From an uncultured Bacteroidales bacterium (GTDB lineage Bacteria > Bacteroidota > Bacteroidia > Bacteroidales > P3), in the NCBI GenBank assembly GCA_946540365.1, contig CAMNIH010000057.1:1-10523 (forward strand): a stretch of DNA of 10,523 nt. The letters run 5' to 3'. The translations under genes were made by a program, and so were the position numbers. Below the pieces are notes generated by a model, which was given only the letters and a program-made list of their open reading frames with translations, had not been told where the DNA came from and ran no database searches. Position 1 is the stretch's first letter. Each line of letters opens with the position of its first letter. This document shows positions 1-7,019 of the stretch, one piece after another.

Positions 1-43
1 CACTGAAGAACGACTGAAGAACGACTGAAGAACGACTGAAGAA
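1..43. repeat. 11-bp tandem repeat (unit CGACTGAAGAA)
   Basis: Three exact copies of CGACTGAAGAA lie at 11-21, 22-32 and 33-43, preceded by a 10-base near-copy (CACTGAAGAA) at 1-10, so the array may extend beyond the window edge. It sits in noncoding sequence upstream of the first gene. The rest of 44-98 holds only an AT-leaning leader; I see no convincing TTG/TAnnTTTG Bacteroidetes-type promoter there. Short intergenic micro-repeats like this are prone to copy-number slippage. Confidence 0.85.
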
Positions 44-98
44 AAGGTAGCGTCATCCTATAGTCGAGATCAACCAAACAGAAAGGAAAATAAAGATT

Positions 99-818
99 AT
101 GATGAAGAAAAAAGGAAACGGAATCATGGTGAACGGCAGCATCCGGACTGCCGGTGTGACGTTCTACACCCGTATGGGTGAGACGGTTGCGCGTTCGTCG
201 CGCAGTTCGCAGCCGCATCGCCGCACGCGGGCGCAGTTCGACCAGCGCATGCGTATGCGCCACACGATTGCGCTGTGGAGGCAACTGGGCCGCCGCCACC
301 CGATGTTCACGTCGGCCAAGACGGCCTACTTGGGTTTTGCCTCGCAGGCCAACCGGCTGCCGGCGGTCTACGTGCCCTGTCGCGGCCTGATGTCGAAGGC
401 TGCCTTCCTCATGCCCGGCATGCCGGTGAGCGAGGGCCTGCTGCCCACGATCCAGCAGCGCCTGGGTGTGGTGGATGGTCAGCCTGCCTTAGTCACATCG
501 CTGAGAAAGAGCGAGTTGAAGCACGAGGATTCGTTGCGTCTCTACACCGTCCGTCAGATCGACGACGAACGCTGCCCCTCGATCGAGGTGAATGTCGAGG
601 AGGTGAATGCGGCCGACTGTGCGGAGGTGGGCGGATGCCTGGCCCTGACGGGTGCGCGCTTCGCCGACACGATGGCTGGGTGGGCGCTTGTGCGCGTGGC
701 CGAGGATCGCTGCTCGACCCAGTCGGTGGTGACGAAATGCAATTACTATGAGCGCTTTACCACCGACGAGGCGTTGAATGCCGCGGCCGAGACCTACGGC
801 GGGCTGACCGAATTGTGA
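99..818 (+). CDS. Conserved-looking hypothetical protein, basic N-terminus
   Basis: A 239-residue protein with no signal peptide and no membrane segment. The N-terminal part (about residues 10-70) is strongly basic and has the pattern 'G-x-I-R-T-x-G-V-T-F-Y-T-R-x-G-E-T-V-A-R-S-S', followed by a run of Arg, Gln and His and an amphipathic stretch ending 'IALWRQLGRRHPMF'. This resembles small Bacteroidales hypothetical proteins with a '(V/F)YTR.G....RS' start (the DUF6266-like style), but I cannot confirm membership. The middle has 'AFLMPGMPVSEGLLP', and the C-terminal half is acidic and probably beta-rich. Two adjacent Met codons open the frame. The upstream GAAAGGAAAA could serve as a weak ribosome site and supports the first ATG. 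Codon use matches its neighbours. A structural or nucleic-acid-binding role is possible from the basic N-terminus, but no function can be assigned. Confidence 0.75.
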   Translation: MMKKKGNGIMVNGSIRTAGVTFYTRMGETVARSSRSSQPHRRTRAQFDQRMRMRHTIALWRQLGRRHPMFTSAKTAYLGFASQANRLPAVYVPCRGLMSKAAFLMPGMPVSEGLLPTIQQRLGVVDGQPALVTSLRKSELKHEDSLRLYTVRQIDDERCPSIEVNVEEVNAADCAEVGGCLALTGARFADTMAGWALVRVAEDRCSTQSVVTKCNYYERFTTDEALNAAAETYGGLTEL

Positions 819-824
819 TGCGTG

Positions 825-853
825 TGCCGCAGGGCGGTATTTGCCGCCAGGCA
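825..853 (+). terminator. Possible hairpin terminator after the first gene
   Basis: GGCGG at 833-837 pairs with CCGCC at 844-848 around the loop TATTTG, and an outer TGCC (825-828) pairs with GGCA (850-853) across an asymmetric bulge. The hairpin begins six bases after the stop codon of the upstream gene and is followed by TAATATTTGTTG, which is U-rich but not a clean U tract. It may terminate the hypothetical gene before smpB. The fold was read by eye and no energy was computed. Confidence 0.35.
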
Positions 854-889
854 TAATATTTGTTGCGAAACGGCGTTAAACACACCGTT

Positions 890-1342
890 ATGGACGAGAA
901 GAATATAATAGAGATCAAGAATAAGCGCGCGGCCTACGAGTACTTCCTGATGGACGAGTACACGGCAGGTATCGTGCTGATGGGCAGCGAGATAAAGAGC
1001 ATCCGGGAGGGCAAGGCCAACCTCTCGGATGCTTGGTGTACCTTTGTCGGCAACGAGCTCTTCGTCAGGGATATGCACATATCGGAGTACAAGTTCGGCA
1101 GCTACTGGGGCCACCAGGCCAAGCGCGACCGCAAGCTGCTGCTCAACCGGCGCGAGCTGCGCAAGTTGCAGAACAAGATCAAGGAACGCGGCTACACCAT
1201 TGTGCCGGAGCTGCTTTTCGTCAACCCCAAGGGCTACGCCAAGCTGACCATCGCCCTGGCCAAGGGCAAGCACCACTACGACAAGCGCGAGACCATCAAG
1301 GCCAAGGATTCGCGCCGCGACATGGAACGGGAGCTGGCCTAA
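890..1342 (+). CDS. smpB: SsrA-binding protein SmpB
   Basis: A 150-residue SmpB. In trans-translation this protein binds tmRNA (SsrA) and carries it to stalled ribosomes, so that the nascent peptide is tagged for degradation and the ribosome is freed. It is cytoplasmic. Family hallmarks are visible: NKRA near residues 11-14, '[20 protein letters not shown]' around 24-43, the RNA-contact stretch '[11 protein letters not shown]' (77-87), 'NPKGYAKL' (112-119), 'KGKHHYDKR' (125-133), and a basic C-terminal tail (about 134-150) expected to enter the decoding centre. The length fits the family. I chose the ATG at 890 because it gives the usual short N-terminus before the conserved 'I.NKRA'; an in-frame TTG at 860 would add ten residues that look like noncoding sequence. 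No strong Shine-Dalgarno is seen. tmRNA itself is not in this window. Confidence 0.97.
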   Translation: MDEKNIIEIKNKRAAYEYFLMDEYTAGIVLMGSEIKSIREGKANLSDAWCTFVGNELFVRDMHISEYKFGSYWGHQAKRDRKLLLNRRELRKLQNKIKERGYTIVPELLFVNPKGYAKLTIALAKGKHHYDKRETIKAKDSRRDMERELA

Positions 1343-1378
1343 TCAAGTAGTTAAGTAGTCAGTAGTCAAGTAGTTAAG
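1343..1378. repeat. Short direct repeats filling the smpB-lysC spacer
   Basis: TCAAGTAGTTAAG occurs exactly at 1343-1355 and 1366-1378, separated by TAGTCAGTAG, which is itself a variant of the same unit. The whole 40-bp gap between the smpB stop and the lysC start is therefore built from 7-9 bp AAGTAGT(T/C)-like units. It is AT-rich in a GC-rich window and leaves no room for a separate conventional promoter. Confidence 0.8.
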
Positions 1379-1382
1379 ACAA

Positions 1383-2705
1383 ATGAAGGTATTTAAGTTT
1401 GGCGGGGCTTCGGTCAACAGTGCCGAGGCGGTGCGCAACATGGCGCACATCGTGCAGATGCATCTGGCGGAGGATCCGTTGGTGGTCGTGGTGTCGGCCA
1501 TGGGCAAGACCACCAATCTGCTGGAGAAGCTGGTGCCCGGCTCCGCGACGGCGGCCGGCGACGAGCGGGCGGCATGGCGCAAGCAGCTCGAGGACTATCA
1601 TATCGGAATTGTCAAGAGCTTGGTTCCCAACGATGAAACCATCATCGACAAGGTCCGGAAGCTGCTGAACGAACTGGACGAAACCATCGCCTCGCTGCAG
1701 CCGCTGGCGGAGCTGTACAACTACAACTACGACCAGGTGGTCTCCTACGGCGAGCTGATCTCCACCACCATCGTTGCCTACTACCTTAACCACCATGGAA
1801 TCAGCACCCAATGGCTTGATGCCCGCCAGCATGTGGTCACCGACAATCACTATCGCGAGGGACGTGTGGATTGGGCGGAGACGGCCGAACGCTGGACGGC
1901 GGCAAAAGAGCGCTGGACGGCGGCCGACGGGCCTGTGCAGGTGGTTGTCACCCAGGGATTTATAGCTGGATCCAAAGAGGGTGGCAGCGACTCGCAGTTT
2001 TCGATATTCGGCGAGCAGTCGTCGACCACCACCCTGGGCCGCGAGGGATCCGACTACTCGGCGGCCATCGTGGCCTATTGCCTTGGTGCCGAGAGTGTCA
2101 CGATCTGGAAGGATGTGCCCGGTTTCCTCAATGCCGACCCCAAATACTTCCCCGACACGGTCAAGATCGAGCAGATCCCCTACGACGAAGCCATCGAGCT
2201 GGCCTACTACGGCGCCTCGGTTATCCACCCCAAGACCGTCAAGCCCCTGCAGAACATGGGCATTCCGCTCTATATCCGCTCGTTCATCACCCCCGAGAGC
2301 AAGGGCTCGGTCATCGGCAACTTCCATACTATCAGCCCTGAAACCCCGCTCTATATCTTCCGCAACAACCAGATTCTGCTTTCGATCTATCCGCGCGACT
2401 ACTCCTTCATCGCCGAGGACAATCTGCAGGTCATCTTCGGACTGCTCAACGAATTGGGAATCAGGGTGAACCTGATGCAGAATTCGGCGCTGAGCTTCTC
2501 CATCTGCGTGGACAACAACGAGCAGTTGGTGGGGCGCTTGATTGAGCGGCTGAAGCGCATGTTCTTAGTGCGTTACAACGAGAATCTGCAGCTGGTCACC
2601 ATCCGCTACTACACGCAGTCTGTGATCGACCGCATCGTGGCCGGCCGGCCGGTGCTGCTCGAGCAGCGCAGCCGACTGACCGAGCAGCTGGTGGTCCCCT
2701 GCTGA
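1383..2705 (+). CDS. lysC: Aspartate kinase (monofunctional)
   Basis: A 440-residue aspartate kinase, which phosphorylates L-aspartate with ATP to give 4-phospho-L-aspartate. This is the first step toward lysine/diaminopimelate, threonine and methionine; it acts in the cytoplasm. The amino-acid-kinase domain spans about residues 1-300: KFGGASV at 5-11, 'VVVVSAMGKTTN' at 34-45, 'SYGELIST' at 121-128, 'TTTLGREGSDYSAA' at 215-228, 'WKDVPGFLNADPK' at 242-254 and 'ASVIHPKT' at 278-285. The region from about 320 on has the look of paired ACT regulatory modules ('NELGIRVNLMQNSALSFSI'), consistent with feedback control by an amino acid. There is no homoserine dehydrogenase domain, so it is not the fused thrA form. 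Oddities are a 7-residue tandem (RWTAAKE/RWTAADG at about 170-183) and an apparent insertion at about 200-213 just before the 'TTTLGREGSD' motif. The start ATG gives the canonical N-terminus. Confidence 0.95.
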   Translation: MKVFKFGGASVNSAEAVRNMAHIVQMHLAEDPLVVVVSAMGKTTNLLEKLVPGSATAAGDERAAWRKQLEDYHIGIVKSLVPNDETIIDKVRKLLNELDETIASLQPLAELYNYNYDQVVSYGELISTTIVAYYLNHHGISTQWLDARQHVVTDNHYREGRVDWAETAERWTAAKERWTAADGPVQVVVTQGFIAGSKEGGSDSQFSIFGEQSSTTTLGREGSDYSAAIVAYCLGAESVTIWKDVPGFLNADPKYFPDTVKIEQIPYDEAIELAYYGASVIHPKTVKPLQNMGIPLYIRSFITPESKGSVIGNFHTISPETPLYIFRNNQILLSIYPRDYSFIAEDNLQVIFGLLNELGIRVNLMQNSALSFSICVDNNEQLVGRLIERLKRMFLVRYNENLQLVTIRYYTQSVIDRIVAGRPVLLEQRSRLTEQLVVPC

Positions 2706-2707
2706 AA

Positions 2708-2724
2708 GGCAAAAATTTTTTGCC
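2708..2724 (+). terminator. GC-capped A/T palindrome after lysC
   Basis: GGCAAAAATTTTTTGCC is a 17-base near-perfect palindrome starting two bases after the lysC stop. As RNA it could form a GGCAAAA/TTTTGCC stem with a tiny loop, or act as a bidirectional signal. There is no U tract after it (CCCCTCATG follows), so it is only a plausible terminator. TTTGCCCC recurs at 2719-2726 and 2737-2744. Confidence 0.4.
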
Positions 2725-2768
2725 CCTCATGTCAGATTTGCCCCGAAAAGTGGGTATTATATAGTTGT

Positions 2769-4067
2769 ATGAGGCGCATTGTATCCATAATTATTATGTT
2801 TGCGGCCCTGCGCGTGGCGGCTCAGGACGAGGTGCTGCTGCTGCGTGGCCGCGTGACGAGCGAGGGTGGGGGAGTGCCCTACGCCACGCTGCAACTGGCT
2901 GGAACCATGACGGGTGTGTCGTGCAACGATGCCGGCGACTACGAGCTGAAGGTCCCCGTGGGGAGCGAGGGCGACACGGTGGTGGTGCGGTCGGTGGGCT
3001 ACGAGACGGCACGTCTGTTGGTGCGCGAGCTGCAGCAGCGGGGACGGGTGCGCCTCCGGCGGCAGTCGGTCGAGCTGCAGGAGGTGCGCGTGAAGAGCTA
3101 CCGCAAGGCCAGTCAGCTGATCAGGGCTGCGGTGGACCGCATCGACAGCAACTACCACCGGCGGAGCACTTACGGCACTTTCTTCTGCCGCGACTGGCGC
3201 ACGCTGGACGACGAGCTCTACCTCTACGACGAAGCCGTGATGAATGTGCGGCACACTGGTTACCAGCGCTTTGCCGACAAGCGGGTCTATCGCTTCGAGC
3301 CCGGGGTGCGCGAGCTGGAGGGCAACGGCAAGCGCCTGTTGCGCCACCGCCTGCTGGTCTACGACCGCCGGCAGGTGGAGCGGGCCTTAGCCAACCGCGA
3401 CGGCGTCGACGAGATGATGGGCTACGACGACAACGGGAACCTCGTCGACCCTGTGGCCACGCCACAGGCCACCTACATGCTGGCGAGCCGCATCATGCGC
3501 TACCACAAGTTCGAGCCCATACGCGAGTTCGAGTGGGACGGCGAGCTGTACTACCGTGTGCGGTCGGTGGGGCCCGGCCGGCTGCTCAACGCCAAGATCC
3601 ACTTCGAGTACCTGATCCGCAAGCGCGACCTGGCCATCGTGCGCATCACCTCGTCGCAGGAGCGCATCGGGCAGTTGGCGCCGCAGGATGCGTGGGTAAA
3701 TCCCTGGTACACATGGCTTACCTTCGACACCGACACCTCGGCCTGGGAGTATGACGTGCGCGACGGGCACTACACGATGACCCATTACTACAACTACCGC
3801 CAGTTCCACTTAGGCAGCAAGGGGCGCGGCCACGACGGCGAGTACCAGTACTGGCGGCAGTGCCTCGACTGGACGCTGACCGACTTCGCCTATGAACCCG
3901 ACAGCACGGCGGGCGACGAGCTGGAGGTGCTGCCGCAGACCCTCTCCGGTGCCTTCGGCGCCAGCGACTACAGCGCCGACTACTGGGGCCGCTACAACAG
4001 CATCCCCATCGACACGCTGCCCCTATGGTTGTTGACGGATAAATTCAGGCGATATGAAAAGGAGTAG
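2769..4067 (+). CDS. Secreted carboxypeptidase-regulatory-like domain protein
   Basis: A 432-residue exported protein. It opens with a signal peptide (about residues 1-18, 'MRRIVSIIIMFAALRVAA', likely cleaved before QDE). Next comes a carboxypeptidase-regulatory-like domain (about 22-108) with the usual pattern 'RGRVTSEGGGVPYATLQL', 'NDAGDYEL', 'VVVRSVGYE' and 'VELQEVRVKS'. A larger C-terminal region begins 'ASQLIRAAVDRIDSNY', 'FFCRDW', 'YLYDEAVMNV', which fits a Bacteroidota family of about 400 residues that pairs this beta domain with a long beta-rich domain of unknown function. There is no TonB-dependent barrel, plug or protease motif, so it is neither a full SusC-type receptor nor a carboxypeptidase. 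It is probably periplasmic or outer-membrane associated. The last 14 bases overlap the next gene, which suggests translational coupling with the two small domain-sharing genes downstream. The start at 2769 gives a clean signal peptide. Confidence 0.85.
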   Translation: MRRIVSIIIMFAALRVAAQDEVLLLRGRVTSEGGGVPYATLQLAGTMTGVSCNDAGDYELKVPVGSEGDTVVVRSVGYETARLLVRELQQRGRVRLRRQSVELQEVRVKSYRKASQLIRAAVDRIDSNYHRRSTYGTFFCRDWRTLDDELYLYDEAVMNVRHTGYQRFADKRVYRFEPGVRELEGNGKRLLRHRLLVYDRRQVERALANRDGVDEMMGYDDNGNLVDPVATPQATYMLASRIMRYHKFEPIREFEWDGELYYRVRSVGPGRLLNAKIHFEYLIRKRDLAIVRITSSQERIGQLAPQDAWVNPWYTWLTFDTDTSAWEYDVRDGHYTMTHYYNYRQFHLGSKGRGHDGEYQYWRQCLDWTLTDFAYEPDSTAGDELEVLPQTLSGAFGASDYSADYWGRYNSIPIDTLPLWLLTDKFRRYEKE

Positions 4068-4716
4068 ATTGTTGGCGTTCAGCCTGCTGCTGCTGACCGG
4101 CACAGGGGCTTGGGCGCAAGATATGGAGGTGACCGACAGCGTCGTGGTGCTGGGCCGGGTGGTGAACCGCCTCAGCGGCGAGGCGGAGCCCTACTGCCGG
4201 GTTTCCTTCCTGCAGGGCGCTGACACCATGGCTGTTGTGGTCAGCGATGCCGCGGGCGAGTTCGGCACTGACCCCATGCCTGCAGGCAGCTATGGCCTCA
4301 GCGTGACCCTCAAGGGCATGACGCTCTACCGGGCCGACCTGGTGCTGAACAGCAATGCCGAGCTCTACATCTCGGTCATCACCGACAGCTTCCAGCTGCG
4401 CACCCTGCGCGAGGTGGAGATCATGGCGCCGCGGCATGTGCTGGCCGAGCAGGGGCTGCTGATTAAGAACCCCGACGATGTACGGCTGTGGGATATGAGC
4501 GGCAACATGGAGGGAGATGCCAGTTCAAAAAGATCAGCTGATCCGAATAATCCAGAAAATTTAATCGGTGCCACACTCATGTTTTTCAGCCCCGGGCTTG
4601 ATGTCAGCGGGAAGAATAGTACCATGAAAAACGAGATATTACTCTATGGCCGCATCCTCGACACCAAGCGCCGCGCTTCGGCCGACAAAGATACTACACG
4701 CTATGAAAAGAAATAG
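4054..4716 (+). CDS. Secreted small regulatory-like domain protein, paralogue A
   Basis: A 220-residue exported protein with a signal peptide (about 1-22, ending GAWAQ) and one carboxypeptidase-regulatory-like domain (about 28-125): 'VVVLGRVVNRLSGEAEPY', 'VSDAAGEFGTDPMPAGSY' and 'LRTLREVEIMAP', which matches the end of such domains in SusC-like proteins. No barrel or plug follows. It overlaps the preceding gene by 14 bp and the next by 14 bp. Residues 41-102 are identical to the next gene's product, and the two align without gaps to about residue 147. The C-terminus (about 150-220) is unlike its paralogue and has no recognised domain. Codons 157-171 (4522-4566) end mostly in A or T, against the strong GC third-position habit around them. 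An imported or drifting tail is possible. The function is unknown; a periplasmic or surface beta-sandwich adaptor is an inference. Confidence 0.8.
   Translation: MKRSRLLAFSLLLLTGTGAWAQDMEVTDSVVVLGRVVNRLSGEAEPYCRVSFLQGADTMAVVVSDAAGEFGTDPMPAGSYGLSVTLKGMTLYRADLVLNSNAELYISVITDSFQLRTLREVEIMAPRHVLAEQGLLIKNPDDVRLWDMSGNMEGDASSKRSADPNNPENLIGATLMFFSPGLDVSGKNSTMKNEILLYGRILDTKRRASADKDTTRYEKK
4172..4361 (+). repeat. 190-bp identical segment, copy 1
   Basis: This segment is identical base for base to 4821-5010 (offset 649). It encodes most of the regulatory-like domain of paralogue A. Identity stops at a G/C difference at 4362 downstream and thins quickly upstream of 4172. Synonymous sites are as conserved as the rest within the block. 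Confidence 0.93.
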
Positions 4717-5341
4717 CCTACTCCTCTGTCTTCTACTTCTACTCGGCACTGGTACCCTCCGTGCCCAGGAGCCCACCGAGCCCGACAGCGTCGTGGTATT
4801 GGGCCTTGTGGTCAACCGTATCAGCGGCGAGGCGGAGCCCTACTGCCGGGTTTCCTTCCTGCAGGGCGCTGACACCATGGCTGTTGTGGTCAGCGATGCC
4901 GCGGGCGAGTTCGGCACTGACCCCATGCCTGCAGGCAGCTATGGCCTCAGCGTGACCCTCAAGGGCATGACGCTCTACCGGGCCGACCTGGTGCTGAACA
5001 GCAATGCCGACCTCTACATCTCGGTCATCACCGACAGTTTCCAGCTGCGCACCCTTCGCGAGGTGGCCATCGTGGCACCGAAGCACCAGCTGGCCGAGCA
5101 GGGTCAGTTGATTACCCACCACGACGACCCTCGCCTGTGGGATTTCAATTATCGTCCGTGCTTTGGTGGGGAAGCGCACTATGGCGGCGCCGATGCAGGT
5201 TTCCTTCCGGGGCAGTTCTACGCCCCCGCCAAAGGCCGCGACGATGACCGGATATGGCAACTCTTCTGGCCCGACCGCACAGTAACCATACCGCACAGTC
5301 AAGTAAGTCCGGAAAAGGACCCCAAGGGAAAGAAAGAGTAG
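4703..5341 (+). CDS. Secreted small regulatory-like domain protein, paralogue B
   Basis: A 212-residue exported protein, a tandem paralogue of the gene just upstream. The signal peptide is about residues 1-22 ('LLLLLGTGTLRAQ'). The regulatory-like domain (about 28-125) differs from paralogue A at few positions, for example G35 L36 against G R, and NADLY against NAELY. After 'DDPRLWD' (about 141-147) the sequence diverges into a Gly/Asp/aromatic-rich tail ('GGEAHYGGADAGFLPGQFY', 'RIWQLFWPDRTVTIP') and ends lysine-rich; no domain is recognised there. I start at the ATG at 4703, not the in-frame ATG at 4646, because only the former opens with a signal peptide aligned residue by residue with paralogue A. 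This start reproduces the same 14-bp overlap. It ends 2 bp from the convergent aroB stop. The function is unknown. Confidence 0.8.
   Translation: MKRNSLLLCLLLLLGTGTLRAQEPTEPDSVVVLGLVVNRISGEAEPYCRVSFLQGADTMAVVVSDAAGEFGTDPMPAGSYGLSVTLKGMTLYRADLVLNSNADLYISVITDSFQLRTLREVAIVAPKHQLAEQGQLITHHDDPRLWDFNYRPCFGGEAHYGGADAGFLPGQFYAPAKGRDDDRIWQLFWPDRTVTIPHSQVSPEKDPKGKKE
4821..5010 (+). repeat. 190-bp identical segment, copy 2
   Basis: This is the partner of 4172-4361 with no differences over 190 bp. It lies inside paralogue B at the same codon positions (codons about 40-102). Just after it similarity continues with scattered mismatches to about 5120, then is lost. Confidence 0.93.
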
Positions 5342-5343
5342 TC

Positions 5344-6390
<1,047 letters not shown>

Positions 6391-6521
6391 GCGGTAATAA
6401 CGTTCCGCTGCATAAATTATTGTATAATAGATGTTCTGTTGAATATAAAGAAAAAAAAATCAGGAGCGGTGAAGTGTTTGTGAGCGAATTTGCGTTTTTA
6501 ATGCATCTAATAGGGTGTAAT
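6391..6521. promoter_or_regulatory. AT-rich divergent intergenic region (aroB / sigma operon)
   Basis: This 131-bp stretch separates two divergent genes and must hold control signals for both. It is clearly AT-richer than its surroundings and includes TATAATAG (6423-6430) and a run of nine A (6451-6459). I found no clean Bacteroidetes TTG-N19-21-TAnnTTTG pair on either strand, so no exact promoter is called. AGGAG at 6462-6466 lies seven bases before an in-frame GTG at 6474, an alternative start for the sigma gene. Confidence 0.4.
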
Positions 6522-7010
6522 ATGAAGGAGAACCGGGAAGCTGCATTCAACGCCATGGTGGCCCGCCACCGAGACATGATATGGCACGTCTGCTCCGACT
6601 ACTCGCTCAGCGCTGCGTTTGAGGTCGAGGATGGAGTGCAGGAGGTGCTGTGTGCCTTGTGGCGCTGTTTCGACAGCTTCGAGGGTCGCAGCAGCGAGCG
6701 CACCTGGGTCTACAAGGTGGCCACCAATGCCATGCTCATGCTCTACCGCAAGGCCGGCAACCGGCCGTCGCCCCTGCAGCAGGCCGAGAGCCACGAGCCG
6801 CCGACGGTGCCCGACGACGAGAACTACCGCTTCCTGCTCCAGCTGATCGACCAGCTCGACCCGAGCGAGCGGCAGGTGCTGAGGGCCCACCTGGACGGCT
6901 TCAGCAACAACGAGATCTCTTCCATTACGGGCCTCTCGCTGGCCACCATCGGACGGCGCTTGGCGTCGGCCAAGAAGCGTCTCCGCAAAGAATATGAACA
7001 AAACAAGTAG
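6522..7010 (+). CDS. ECF-type RNA polymerase sigma factor
   Basis: A 162-residue sigma-70 family factor with only regions 2 and 4, typical of extracytoplasmic-function sigmas that direct RNA polymerase to a small regulon after an envelope signal. Region 2 is about residues 7-78: 'FNAMVARHRDMIWHVCSDYS', 'EVEDGVQEVLCALW' (core-binding), 'SFEGRSSERTWVYKVATNAM' (-10 recognition). Region 4 is about 103-155: 'LIDQLDPSERQVLRAHLDGF', then the helix-turn-helix 'SNNEISSITGLSLATIGRRL' and 'ASAKKRLRKEY'. The ATG at 6522 places the conserved domain directly at the N-terminus. ATG 6501 and GTG 6474 (with a good AGGAG) are in frame and would add 7 or 16 residues. It heads a tight gene set ending in a secreted protease, and sigma factors of this class commonly activate their own operon. 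The cognate regulator is probably the next gene. Confidence 0.93.
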   Translation: MKENREAAFNAMVARHRDMIWHVCSDYSLSAAFEVEDGVQEVLCALWRCFDSFEGRSSERTWVYKVATNAMLMLYRKAGNRPSPLQQAESHEPPTVPDDENYRFLLQLIDQLDPSERQVLRAHLDGFSNNEISSITGLSLATIGRRLASAKKRLRKEYEQNK

Positions 7011-7019
7011 GTATAATGT

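Noticed and set aside
860..889. TTG start for a longer SmpB
   Set aside because: The added ten residues have no counterpart in SmpB proteins; ATG 890 gives the normal N-terminus.
1374..2327. 317-codon minus-strand open frame opposite lysC
   Set aside because: It is antisense to a well-defined aspartate kinase and has no domain; the frame stays open because of GC bias.
2738..2767. TTG (2738-2740), 19 bases, then TATAGTTG (2760-2767): a near match to the Bacteroidetes promoter
   Set aside because: The transcription start would fall inside the coding sequence after ATG 2769, so it cannot drive the full gene.
2765..3754. 329-codon plus-strand frame overlapping the first secreted-protein gene
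   Set aside because: It is very rich in Arg, Ala and Gly with no fold features. The other frame has a signal peptide and a recognisable domain.
5305..5325. Small GTCC/GGAC hairpin near the end of paralogue B as a terminator for the convergent pair
   Set aside because: It has only four base pairs, lies inside the coding sequence and has no U tract.
6404..6428. TTCCGC followed by TATAAT as a classical sigma-70 promoter
   Set aside because: The spacing is about 14 bases and the upstream element is poor; Bacteroidota use a different consensus.
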